Program-made: the position numbers and the translations under genes
Origin: Streptomyces sp. BK208
GTDB lineage: Bacteria > Actinomycetota > Actinomycetes > Streptomycetales > Streptomycetaceae
Length of the DNA: 64,000 bases
Assembly: GCF_004364245.1 (NCBI RefSeq)
Contig: NZ_SOAV01000011.1
Span: 186,001 to 250,000 of the forward strand
Direction: 5' to 3'
Part shown: one piece after another, positions 33,482 through 41,276 of the stretch
How the letters are laid out: each line of letters opens with the position of its first letter
Position numbering within the stretch: the first letter of the stretch is position 1
Notes under the pieces: model-generated
What the model was told of the DNA's origin: nothing
Database searches by the model: none
The model's input: the letters and a program-made list of their open reading frames with translations, nothing else

Positions 33482-35062
33482 ATGAGACAACGCGCAGCCG
33501 TCCTGTGCGGCGCCGCCGTCATCGCCGCCGGGAGTGTCACGGCCGTCCCCGCCGAGGCGAACGCACCGCGGCCCGCACCCGGCGCGCCCGCCGCGGACCT
33601 GCACTGGAAGAAGTGCGCCACGGAGGACTACCCGACGCTCCAGTGCGCTTCCCTCGACGTGCCGCTCGACCACGCGCGCCCGCAGGGCAGGCAGATCACC
33701 CTGGCGCTGTCCCGCGTGCCGCACACGGCCGAGGCCTACCAGGGCCCCCTGCTGGTGAACCCCGGCGGCCCGGGCGGCAGTGGGCTGACACTCGCCGGGT
33801 TCGTGGCGTCGTCGCTGCCCGCGGACGTGGCCGCCCGGTACGACGTCATCGGCTTCGACCCGCGCGGCGTGGGGAAGAGCGCTCCCGCGCTGGACTGCCT
33901 GCCCGGGCACTTCGCCCCGGTGCGCCCCGACTCGCTGCCGGACACGCCGGAGGTCGAGCAGGCCAATCTCACGCGCGCGAAGTCCTTCGCCGACGCGTGC
34001 GGCGACAAGTACGCGGACGTTCTGCCGTACATCGACACGGTGAGCGCCGCGCGCGACGTGGACGCGATCCGCGCGGCGCTCGGCTCGGAGCAGCTCAACT
34101 ACTTCGGCTACTCGTACGGCACCTATCTGGGCGCCGTCTACGCCAAGCTCTATCCGCAGCGGGTGCGGAGGCTGGTCCTGGACTCCGTCGTCGGTCCGGA
34201 GGACGTCTGGTACGACGCCAACCTCAACCAGGATCTCGCCTTCAACGACCGCCACCGGGCGTTCCTCGCCTGGATCGCCGAGCACGACGCGGCGTACGGG
34301 CTGGGCACCGATCCCGAGCGGGTCGAGGCGGCCTGGTACGCCATGCGGGCGGCGCTGGCGAAGCAGCCCGCGGGAGGGAAGGTCGGCGCCGCCGAACTCG
34401 AGGACACCTACATGCCCGGCGGGTACTACAACGGCTACTGGCCCTACCTGGCCGAGGCGTTCGCCGCGTACGTCGACGACGAGGACACCGGCCCGCTGGT
34501 CGAGGCGTACGAGGACTTCGGGGCTCCTGACGCCTCCGGGGGCAACGGGTACAGCGTCTACACCGCCGTGCAGTGCCGCGACGCGGCCTGGCCGCGCGAC
34601 TGGGACCGGTGGCGCGACGACAACTGGGGCCTGTACGAGAAGGCGCCCTTCATGGTGTGGAACAACGCCTGGTACAACGCGCCGTGCGCGTTCTGGCCCA
34701 CGAAGTCCCGGCAGCCGGTGGACGTCGCCAACGACGACCTGCCCCCGGCCCTGCTCTTCCAGGCGACCGGCGACGCGGCCACCCCGTACGAGGGCGGCGT
34801 CACCGCGCACCGCCTGCTGGGCGGCTCCGCGCTCGTCGCCGAGGAGGGCGGCGGGAACCACGGCATCACGCTGAGCGGCAACGACTGCCTGGACGGGTAC
34901 CTGGCCGCCTACCTGACCGACGGCGCCGTACCGCACGGCGAGGGTGGAGAGGCGGACGCGGTGTGCCCGGCACTGCCGGACCCGAAGCCGCTGGAGTCCA
35001 AGGCCGCCTCGTCCTCCTCACGCGGCTCGGCCCTGCACGGCCTGCTCGGCTTCCGCGGCTGA
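33482..35062 (+). CDS. secreted alpha/beta-hydrolase, tripeptidyl aminopeptidase (TAP/SlpD-like)
   Basis: A 526-residue exported serine hydrolase. Residues 1-27 form a Sec signal peptide (MRQRAAVLCGAAVIAAGSVT, cleavage after AEANA). The fold follows with VNPGGPGGSGLTLAGF (oxyanion hole), YDVIGFDPRGVGKSAP and the nucleophile elbow GYSYGTYLG. The C-terminal TAP domain contains ALLFQATGDAATPYEGG (acid) and GGGNHGITL (His). The family removes tripeptides from protein N-termini outside the cell. The ATG at 33482 follows GGGAGAA. The leader after the previous gene is long and shows no clear promoter. Confidence 0.92.
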   Translation: MRQRAAVLCGAAVIAAGSVTAVPAEANAPRPAPGAPAADLHWKKCATEDYPTLQCASLDVPLDHARPQGRQITLALSRVPHTAEAYQGPLLVNPGGPGGSGLTLAGFVASSLPADVAARYDVIGFDPRGVGKSAPALDCLPGHFAPVRPDSLPDTPEVEQANLTRAKSFADACGDKYADVLPYIDTVSAARDVDAIRAALGSEQLNYFGYSYGTYLGAVYAKLYPQRVRRLVLDSVVGPEDVWYDANLNQDLAFNDRHRAFLAWIAEHDAAYGLGTDPERVEAAWYAMRAALAKQPAGGKVGAAELEDTYMPGGYYNGYWPYLAEAFAAYVDDEDTGPLVEAYEDFGAPDASGGNGYSVYTAVQCRDAAWPRDWDRWRDDNWGLYEKAPFMVWNNAWYNAPCAFWPTKSRQPVDVANDDLPPALLFQATGDAATPYEGGVTAHRLLGGSALVAEEGGGNHGITLSGNDCLDGYLAAYLTDGAVPHGEGGEADAVCPALPDPKPLESKAASSSSRGSALHGLLGFRG

Positions 35063-35076
35063 CGCCCTGATCCGCG

Positions 35077-35091
35077 CACCCCGCCGGGGTG
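35077..35091 (+). terminator. short hairpin after the secreted peptidase gene
   Basis: CACCCCG-C-CGGGGTG, perfect 7-bp arms, 14 bases after the stop at 35062 and before the ridA-like ATG at 35122. The loop is a single base, so as RNA it would need to open a few pairs. It is a weak terminator candidate. Confidence 0.35.
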
Positions 35092-35121
35092 GTCGTCAGT
35101 GCCGTGGTCCACGATGGGCGC

Positions 35122-35520
35122 ATGAGTGAGCTGACCAGGATCACCGCCCCCGAGGGCGTCGCGCCCGCCGCGCAGTACACCCATGTCGTCCTCGGCACCG
35201 GACGGTTCGTGGCCGTCTCGGGGCAGCTCGCGCTGGACGAGGACGGCTCGGTGGTCGGCGTGGGCGACGCCGCGGCCCAGGCCCGCCAGGTGTTCGAGAA
35301 CCTGCGCCGGTGCCTGGCCTCGGCCGGGGCGGGCTTCGACGACGTGGTGAAGCTGACCTTCTTCGTCACGGACATGGCGCACATGGGCGCGATCCGCGCG
35401 GCCCGCGCCGAGCACATACCCGACGACCGGCTGCCGGCCGCCTCGGCGGTGCAGGTGGCCGCGCTCGTGCGGCCGGAGTTCCTGATGGAGATCGAGGCGT
35501 TCGCGGTCGTCGCCCCGTGA
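35122..35520 (+). CDS. RidA family protein (reactive intermediate deaminase)
   Basis: A 132-residue RidA/YjgF protein. FVAVSGQLALDEDGSVVGVG, QVFENLRRCLASAGAGFDDV and VKLTFFVTDMAHMGAIRAAR are family hallmarks. At the substrate Arg position there is RPEFLMEIEAFAV, with Glu near the end. RidA hydrolyses enamine/imine intermediates. The ATG at 35122 has only a weak GATGGGC site. Its stop overlaps the GTG of a degenerate GNAT gene as GTGA, a sign that both once formed an operon. Confidence 0.9.
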   Translation: MSELTRITAPEGVAPAAQYTHVVLGTGRFVAVSGQLALDEDGSVVGVGDAAAQARQVFENLRRCLASAGAGFDDVVKLTFFVTDMAHMGAIRAARAEHIPDDRLPAASAVQVAALVRPEFLMEIEAFAVVAP

Positions 35521-35794
35521 GCCCGTCCCCGGCCCGGGTGCGGGAGACGGCGCTCGCCGACTGCGACCGCGTCGCCGGGATCCGGGGCCGGGGCCGGGCG
35601 GGCGGAGCGCGTACCGGGGGCTGATACCGCGGGCCTACCTCGACGCGATCGACCCGGCCGCCGACGCCGAGCGGCGCCGCGCCCGGCGCTTCCACGAGCG
35701 GGCGGGTGGCCGTGCCGACGGCACCGAGGAGCCCTCGGTGGTGGCAGGGGTCGCGGTGCCGCAGGTGCGGTACGCGCGTCCGCTGAGCGGCTGA
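35517..35794 (+). pseudogene. GNAT acetyltransferase remnant (frameshift and internal deletion)
   Basis: From GTG 35517 the frame reads VRETALADCDRVAGIRGRG, the standard start of a GNAT protein. It hits a stop at about 35624. A -1 shift within the GC repeat near 35582-35608 restores AYRGLIPRAYLDAIDPAADA, the expected continuation. The sequence then jumps to a C-terminus like VPQVRYARPLSG without the acetyl-CoA core. The product would be about 92 residues instead of about 170. The gap to the HEAT gene holds nothing else. Confidence 0.6.
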
Positions 35795-35852
35795 CGGCCG
35801 GTCAGCGGCCCGGCACAGCACGGTTCCCGTCCTGGGACATGCCGGCGCCCGC

Positions 35853-36446
35853 TCACCGCTGTCCCGGGATGCGCGCCAGCGCCCGTACCGCCGCCTCGGC
35901 CAGCGCCGGGTGGGCGAGGGCGTCGTTCAGGACCGGGGCGGCTCGGTCGTCGCCGAGGGTGCCGAGCCCCTCGACGCAGGCGAGCGCCACGCGCCGGTAG
36001 GGATCGTGCGGGCGCAGCCTCCGGCGCAGCGTGGTGATCAGCGCGGGCACCGACTCGGGGGCCCGCAGCTCGACCAGCAGCCGCACCGGGTGCAGGGCGT
36101 AGGCGACGCGCAGCTCGTTGGTGGCCAGGGCCGCGGCCGCGCGCGCGGTGCGCGGGTCGCCGAGGCGGGCGAGGGCGTGGGCGGCAGAGGCGCAGCGCGG
36201 CGGGTCCCGGTGGTTCAGCAGCAGGACGAGTGACTCGAAGGCCCGCCGGTCCCCCGCCACCCCGAGCCGGAAGGCGGCCAGCTCACGGGCCCACAGCGGG
36301 TGTCCGGGCTCGGTGAGCACCGCGGCCAGCTCGTCGTGGTCCGTGCTCGCCACGAGACGGTCGAACCCCGACGCGGCACCCGCGGCGCCCGTGACCGCGG
36401 ACTCGGACCGTAAGCGCTCCGTGAGCGTTCGCAACTCTTCGTCCAT
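35853..36446 (-). CDS. HEAT-repeat protein
   Basis: A 197-residue all-helical protein. From about residue 45 it shows repeats of the PBS-lyase HEAT type: ELAAFRLGVAGDRRAFESLV, ALARLGDPRTARAAAALATN, PESVPALITTLRRRL and GLGTLGDDRAAPVLNDALAH. HEAT arrays bind proteins. No enzymatic motif is seen. The ATG at 36446 faces the 3-hydroxyacyl-CoA dehydrogenase gene across a 383-bp divergent region. A regulator or partner role for the acyl-CoA cluster is only a guess. Confidence 0.82.
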   Translation of the reverse strand: MDEELRTLTERLRSESAVTGAAGAASGFDRLVASTDHDELAAVLTEPGHPLWARELAAFRLGVAGDRRAFESLVLLLNHRDPPRCASAAHALARLGDPRTARAAAALATNELRVAYALHPVRLLVELRAPESVPALITTLRRRLRPHDPYRRVALACVEGLGTLGDDRAAPVLNDALAHPALAEAAVRALARIPGQR

Positions 36447-36510
36447 GACCCCGAGGTTAGGCGGGTCACTCCACTTGTGGGACCTACATCACGAACACCG
36501 GGGGCTGGCG

Positions 36511-36544
36511 CGCTCGTTACCCGCGGGTTAACCTCAGACGAGCG
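36511..36544. promoter_or_regulatory. nested palindromes in the divergent region before the acyl-CoA cluster
   Basis: ACCCGCGGGT (36519-36528) is a perfect 10-bp palindrome set in GTTACCCGCGGGTTAACC. It is flanked by outer arms CGCTCG (36511-36516) and CGAGCG (36539-36544). It lies 65 bp from the HEAT gene start and about 285 bp before the dehydrogenase ATG. It fits an operator for a dimeric regulator acting on either gene. Confidence 0.45.
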
Positions 36545-36570
36545 GGTCATCCTCCCGCAGCAACTCCTCG

Positions 36571-36595
36571 CGGTGGTCTGGTGACGCAACCACCG
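36571..36595 (+). other. hairpin in the long leader of the 3-hydroxyacyl-CoA dehydrogenase gene
   Basis: CGGTGGT (36571-36577) pairs perfectly with ACCACCG (36589-36595) around an 11-nt loop. The 383-bp gap 36447-36829 contains no credible gene. If transcription starts near the palindrome at 36519, the leader RNA would be about 250-300 nt. I could not match it to a cobalamin, SAM or c-di-AMP riboswitch. Confidence 0.35.
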
Positions 36596-36829
36596 GGAGA
36601 GCAGTCGGTCCGGTACCTCGGTACCGCATCAGGACTCGGCCCCGGGACAGGGCCGGTCACAGGCCGCCGGCCCGGCGTGTGCACGCCTGCCGCGACGGCA
36701 CCGGGCGTGTGCGCCAGTCGGCCCGGCAACACCCGCACTCCTTCCTCTGCCTTTTTCACGCACCCGGTGTGCCGCTACGGCGCACCCGGGCGTGTTCCCG
36801 TCGTCACCCCTCATTCCTGGAGTCCCGCG

Positions 36830-38635
36830 ATGGCCACTCCCCTGTCCCACACCCCTTCCTCCCCGCTCCGGACCGTCGCCGTCGTCGGCCTCGGCACCAT
36901 GGGCACCGGCATCGCCGAGGTCCTGGCCGGGGCCGGCCGCGACGTCGTCGGCATCGACGTCAGCGAGGCGCAGGCCGTCAAGGCGGTCGCCGCGCTGGAG
37001 TCCTCCACCGCACGCGCCGTCGAGCGCGGCCGCCTCACGGACGAGGAGCGCGCCGCCATCCTGGGCCGCGTCCGCACCTCCACCGACCCGCGGGCGGCCG
37101 CCGAGGCCGACCTGGTGATCGAGGTGGTCCCGGAGTCGTACGAGATCAAGCAGCGGGTCTTCAGGGAGCTGGACGGGATCGTGCGCCCGGACACGATCCT
37201 GGCGACCGGCACCAACGCACTGTCCGTCACGCGCCTCGCCGCGGACTCGGCCCACCCGGAGCGGGTGCTCGGCCTGCACTTCTTCAACCCGGCGCCGGCG
37301 ATGAAGCTGGTCGAGGTCGTCTCCTCGGTGCTGACCGCGCCCGCCGCCGTCTCGGCCGTCACCGATCTCGCCCTGGACCTCGGCAAGGAGCCCGTCGCCG
37401 TCGGTGACCGGCCCGGTTTCGTCGCCGACGGCCTGCTGTTCGGCTACCTCAACCAGGCCGCCGCGATGTACGAGGCGAACTACGCCTCCCGCGAGGACAT
37501 CGACGCCGCGATGCGGCTCGGCTGCGGCCTGCCGATGGGGCCGCTCGCCCTGCTGGACCTGGTGGGCGTGGACACCGCCCGCACGGTCCTGGAGGCCATG
37601 TACGCGGAGTCGCACGACCGTCTGCACGCCCCCGCGCCGATCCTCAAGCAGCTCAGCGAGGCGGGCCTGACGGGGCGCAAGGCGGGCCGCGGCTTCTACA
37701 CCTACGAGGCGCCCGGCAGCGCGGTCGTGGTGCCGGACACGACGACCCCCGGGACGGGCGGCGCCGCGGTCGCCGGGCGGCCGGTGCGCGCGGTGGGCGT
37801 GGCCGGTTCGGGCACCATGGCGTCCGGCATCGCGGAGGTGTTCGCCAAGGCCGGGTACGAGGTGGTGCTGGCCGCCCGCAGCCCGGAGAAGGCGCAGACC
37901 GCCAAGGCCCGCGTCGGCAAGTCCCTGGCCCGGTCGGTCGACAAGGGGCGGATGACGGCCGAGGCCGCCGCGCGGACGCTGGAGCTGATCACCCCGACCG
38001 GGACCTACGACGACTTCGCCGACGTCGACCTGGCCGTGGAGGCCGTCGCCGAGGACCTGGAGGTGAAGCGGCAGCTCTTCGCCACGCTGGACAAGGTGTG
38101 CAAGCCCGGCGCGGTGCTGGCCACCACCACCTCGTCGCTGCCGGTGGTCGCCTGCGCCCGCGCCACCTCGCGGCCGCAGGACGTGATCGGCATGCACTTC
38201 TTCAACCCGGCCCCGGCGATGAAGCTGGTCGAGGTCGTGCGCACGGTGCTGACCGCCGACGACGTGCACGCCACCGTCCACGAGGTCTGCGCCAAGGTCC
38301 GCAAGCACGCCGTGGACTGCGGCGACCGGGCCGGGTTCATCGTGAACGCGCTGCTGTTCCCGTACCTCAACAACGCGGTCAAGATGGTGCAGGAGCACTA
38401 CGCGACCCTCGACGACATCGACGCGGCGATGAAGCTGGGCGGCGGCTACCCGATGGGCCCGTTCGAGCTGCTCGACGTGGTCGGTCTCGACGTGTCGCTC
38501 GCCATCGAGAAGGTCCTGCACCGGGAGTTCCGCGACCCGGGCCTGGCACCGGCACCACTGCTCGAGCACCTGGTGGCCGCGGGCTGCCTCGGTCGCAAGA
38601 CGGGCCGCGGTTTCCGCGAGCATGCCCGCCGCTGA
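36830..38635 (+). CDS. 3-hydroxyacyl-CoA (3-hydroxybutyryl-CoA) dehydrogenase, two tandem modules
   Basis: A 601-residue protein made of two complete 3HCDH modules. Each has an NAD-binding Rossmann start (VVGLGTMGTGIAEVLAGAG near residue 19; VAGSGTMASGIAEVFAKAG near 323). Each also has the catalytic HFFNPAPAMKLVEVV segment and a C-terminal helical domain (YPMGPFELLDVVGLD and GLPMGPLALLDLVGVD). The usual enzyme has one module of about 285 residues. It would interconvert acetoacetyl-CoA and 3-hydroxybutyryl-CoA, upstream of crotonyl-CoA. ATG 36830 follows GGAG. It precedes the TetR and ccr genes. Confidence 0.93.
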   Translation: MATPLSHTPSSPLRTVAVVGLGTMGTGIAEVLAGAGRDVVGIDVSEAQAVKAVAALESSTARAVERGRLTDEERAAILGRVRTSTDPRAAAEADLVIEVVPESYEIKQRVFRELDGIVRPDTILATGTNALSVTRLAADSAHPERVLGLHFFNPAPAMKLVEVVSSVLTAPAAVSAVTDLALDLGKEPVAVGDRPGFVADGLLFGYLNQAAAMYEANYASREDIDAAMRLGCGLPMGPLALLDLVGVDTARTVLEAMYAESHDRLHAPAPILKQLSEAGLTGRKAGRGFYTYEAPGSAVVVPDTTTPGTGGAAVAGRPVRAVGVAGSGTMASGIAEVFAKAGYEVVLAARSPEKAQTAKARVGKSLARSVDKGRMTAEAAARTLELITPTGTYDDFADVDLAVEAVAEDLEVKRQLFATLDKVCKPGAVLATTTSSLPVVACARATSRPQDVIGMHFFNPAPAMKLVEVVRTVLTADDVHATVHEVCAKVRKHAVDCGDRAGFIVNALLFPYLNNAVKMVQEHYATLDDIDAAMKLGGGYPMGPFELLDVVGLDVSLAIEKVLHREFRDPGLAPAPLLEHLVAAGCLGRKTGRGFREHARR

Positions 38636-38771
38636 GACGCCGGGCGACTGGTTCGGGCCCGAGGAGGACTGGGGCGGACTGCTCGGTCCGGCCGGGTCTC
38701 CCCCGCTCCCCGCGGGCGGGGGAATCCCCGGTCACGCGCATGATTGCGTCCGCATGCAGTACGTTCGGGTC

Positions 38772-39587
38772 ATGCCCCAGCCCGCCAAGTCCTCACGCAC
38801 CCCAGCCACGTCCGACGCCCCGGAGAGCGCGGCCGGCAGCCGAGCCGCCGCCCAGCGGCTCAAAATGCGCCGGGAACTGGCGGCGGCGGCGATGGAGCTG
38901 TTCGCGACCAAGGGGTACGAGGCGACCACCGTCGACGAGATCGCGGCCCGCGCCGGAGTCGCCCGCCGCACCTTCTTCCGGCACTTCCGCTCCAAGGAAG
39001 AGGCGATCTTCCCGGACCACGACGACACCCTGGTGCGGGCCGAGGCGGTGCTCAACGCGGCGCCGGCGCACGAGCATCCGCTCGACACGGTGTGCCGCGG
39101 CATCAAGGAAGTCATGAAGATGTACGCCGCCCGGCCGGAGATCTCGGTCGCCCGCTACAAGCTGACGCGCGAGGTGCCCACCCTGCGCGAGGCGGAGATC
39201 GCGTCGGTGGCCCGGTACGAGCGTCTGTTCACCCGGTACCTGCTGGGCCACTTCGACGAGCACGCGCACGACGACGACGCCAACGACGACCCGCTGCTGG
39301 CGGAGGTCGCGGCGTCCGCCGTGGTCACCGCGCACAACCACGTGCTGCGGCGCTGGCTGCGGGCCGACGGACAGGGCGACGTGGAGGCCCAGCTCGACCA
39401 CGCCTTCGCGATCGTGCGCAAGACCTTCGGCACCGGCATCGGGGCGGGGCGCGGCACGGCCTCCGCCGCGCGGCCGGCGGCCTCCTCGGCCTCGGTGCAG
39501 GGGGAGGTGCTCGTGACGGTGGCGCGCACCGACGCGCCGCTCCACGAGGTGATGCGCACCATCGAGCAGGCACTCAAGGAGCGCTGA
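38772..39587 (+). CDS. TetR family transcriptional regulator
   Basis: A 271-residue regulator. Residues about 30-80 contain the TetR helix-turn-helix (AMELFATKGYEATTVDEIAA, AGVARRTFFRHFRSKEEAIF). The C-terminal ligand domain carries a His/Asp-rich stretch (HFDEHAHDDDANDDP). Its place before ccr suggests it senses an acyl-CoA and controls the pathway. I recall a S. avermitilis TetR repressor (AccR) with such a role, but orthology is unproven. ATG 38772 lies seven bases after a TACGTT -10-like element and could be leaderless; ATG 38754 is an alternative. Confidence 0.9.
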   Translation: MPQPAKSSRTPATSDAPESAAGSRAAAQRLKMRRELAAAAMELFATKGYEATTVDEIAARAGVARRTFFRHFRSKEEAIFPDHDDTLVRAEAVLNAAPAHEHPLDTVCRGIKEVMKMYAARPEISVARYKLTREVPTLREAEIASVARYERLFTRYLLGHFDEHAHDDDANDDPLLAEVAASAVVTAHNHVLRRWLRADGQGDVEAQLDHAFAIVRKTFGTGIGAGRGTASAARPAASSASVQGEVLVTVARTDAPLHEVMRTIEQALKER

Positions 39588-39620
39588 CCGGAGGGGCAGA
39601 CACCCTTTCGCTCTGTGACG

Positions 39621-39647
39621 ACGGCCACCCATCGGGTGGCCGTTTTT
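39621..39647 (+). terminator. rho-independent terminator after the TetR gene
   Basis: ACGGCCACCC-ATC-GGGTGGCCGT followed by TTTT: a perfect 10-bp stem with a 3-nt loop and a T-tract, rare in this genome. It separates the TetR transcript from ccr. Confidence 0.95.
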
Positions 39648-39741
39648 GCATGTCGGTGCCCCTTTTTCACCGCCGCCGGGAGATGATTCGATCGATCATC
39701 GCTCATCTGTCGCGTAAAGATTTCATCTGAGATCAGTTTCT

Positions 39742-39754
39742 GGCACTCAGTGCC
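39742..39754. promoter_or_regulatory. palindrome just upstream of the ccr promoter
   Basis: GGCACT-C-AGTGCC is a perfect 6+1+6 inverted repeat ending one base before the -35 hexamer of the ccr promoter. Its half-site differs from the spacer palindrome, so a second factor, perhaps an activator, may bind here. Confidence 0.5.
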
Positions 39755-39783
39755 TTGCGGGGTGACACGCGGTGTCATACGTT
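39755..39783 (+). promoter_or_regulatory. ccr promoter with operator in the spacer
   Basis: TTGCGG (39755-39760) and TACGTT (39778-39783) are spaced by exactly 17 bp. The palindrome TGACAC-GCG-GTGTCA (39763-39777) fills that spacer. A bound dimer would exclude RNA polymerase. Transcription would start near 39790, giving a leader of about 130 nt. The remaining 335-bp gap 39588-39922 holds only the TetR terminator. Confidence 0.7.
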
Positions 39784-39922
39784 GAAGGTGTTCGGGCTGT
39801 CCCCGCACCTCATCCCCTGCGCGTCCGAACGCCTGCGTCACAGGCACACACCCTCACCTCAGCAGCACCGACGTAACCCTCAGCGCTCCTCCCTCAGGGC
39901 GCTCACCGCCGGAGGCAACACC

Positions 39923-41266
39923 GTGACCGTGAAGGACATCCTGGACGCGATCCAGTCGCCCGAGTCCACGAAGGCCGACATCGCCGCTCTGCCCCTCCCC
40001 GAGTCGTACCGCGCGATCACCGTGCACAAGGACGAGACGGAGATGTTCGAGGGTCTGGAGACCCGCGACAAGGACCCCCGCAAGTCGATCCACCTGGACG
40101 AGGTGCCGCTGCCGGAGCTGGGCCCCGGCGAGGCCCTGGTGGCCGTCATGGCCTCCTCGGTCAACTACAACTCGGTGTGGACCTCGATCTTCGAGCCGCT
40201 GTCCACCTTCGGGTTCCTGGAGCGCTACGGCCGCACCAACGAGCTGGCCAAGCGCCACGACCTGCCGTACCACATCATCGGCTCCGACCTCGCGGGCGTG
40301 GTCCTGCGCACCGGCCCGGGCGTCAACGCCTGGCAGCCGGGCGACGAGGTCGTCGCGCACTGCCTCTCCGTCGAGCTGGAGTCCTCCGACGGCCACAACG
40401 ACACGATGCTCGACCCCGAGCAGCGCATCTGGGGCTTCGAGACCAACTTCGGCGGCCTCGCCGAGGTCGCGCTGGTCAAGTCCAACCAGCTGATGCCGAA
40501 GCCGGACCACCTGAGCTGGGAGGAGGCCGCCGCCCCCGGCCTGGTCAACTCCACCGCCTACCGCCAGCTCGTCTCCCGCAACGGCGCCGGCATGAAGCAG
40601 GGCGACAACGTGCTGATCTGGGGCGCCAGCGGCGGCCTCGGCTCGTACGCCACCCAGTTCGCCCTGGCCGGCGGCGCCAACCCGATCTGCGTCGTCTCCA
40701 GCGAGCAGAAGGCGGACATCTGCCGCTCGATGGGCGCCGACGCGATCATCGACCGCAGCGCCGAGGGCTACAAGTTCTGGAAGGACGAGACCACCCAGGA
40801 CCCCAAGGAGTGGAAGCGCTTCGGCAAGCGCATCCGCGAACTCACCGGCGGCGAGGACATCGACATCGTCTTCGAGCACCCCGGCCGGGAGACCTTCGGC
40901 GCCTCCGTCTTCGTCACCCGCAAGGGCGGCACCATCACCACCTGCGCCTCGACCTCGGGCTACATGCACGAGTACGACAACCGCTACCTGTGGATGTCCC
41001 TGAAGCGCATCATCGGCTCCCACTTCGCCAACTACCGCGAGGCCTGGGAGGCCAACCGCCTGATCGCCAAGGGCAAGATCCACCCGACGCTCTCCAAGGT
41101 GTACTCCCTGGAGGACACCGGCCAGGCGGCCTACGACGTCCACCGCAACCTCCACCAGGGCAAGGTCGGCGTGCTGTGCCTGGCACCCGAGGAGGGCCTG
41201 GGCGTGCGCGACCAGGAGAAGCGCGCCCGGCACATCGATGCCATCAACCGCTTCCGGAACATCTGA
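39923..41266 (+). CDS. ccr: crotonyl-CoA carboxylase/reductase
   Basis: A 447-residue medium-chain dehydrogenase, the key enzyme of the ethylmalonyl-CoA pathway. It reduces crotonyl-CoA with NADPH and fixes CO2, giving ethylmalonyl-CoA. It has the CCR-specific MASSVNYNSVWTSIFEPLST and HIIGSDLAGVVLRTGPGVNA, the NADPH loop IWGASGGLGSYATQFALAGG near residue 233, and VFEHPGRETFGASVFV, with the His and Asn positions of the CO2 site nearby. GTG 39923 follows GGAGG. Ethylmalonyl-CoA also feeds polyketide synthesis. It heads the ccr-ecm-mcl-mch-mcd operon. Confidence 0.97.
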   Translation: MTVKDILDAIQSPESTKADIAALPLPESYRAITVHKDETEMFEGLETRDKDPRKSIHLDEVPLPELGPGEALVAVMASSVNYNSVWTSIFEPLSTFGFLERYGRTNELAKRHDLPYHIIGSDLAGVVLRTGPGVNAWQPGDEVVAHCLSVELESSDGHNDTMLDPEQRIWGFETNFGGLAEVALVKSNQLMPKPDHLSWEEAAAPGLVNSTAYRQLVSRNGAGMKQGDNVLIWGASGGLGSYATQFALAGGANPICVVSSEQKADICRSMGADAIIDRSAEGYKFWKDETTQDPKEWKRFGKRIRELTGGEDIDIVFEHPGRETFGASVFVTRKGGTITTCASTSGYMHEYDNRYLWMSLKRIIGSHFANYREAWEANRLIAKGKIHPTLSKVYSLEDTGQAAYDVHRNLHQGKVGVLCLAPEEGLGVRDQEKRARHIDAINRFRNI

Positions 41267-41276
41267 GGAGCGCCGC

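Noticed and set aside
33119..34936. Long minus-strand frame opposite the secreted peptidase
   Set aside because: Antisense shadow. The plus strand has a signal peptide and full hydrolase motifs.
36560..36620. Cobalamin, SAM or c-di-AMP riboswitch in the dehydrogenase leader
   Set aside because: The hairpin is clear but none of the conserved boxes of these classes was found by eye. A covariance search would be decisive.
36547..36759. Possible 70-codon minus-strand gene in the leader of the dehydrogenase gene
   Set aside because: Pro/Gly/Arg-rich product, no ribosome site, and it overlaps the hairpin region.
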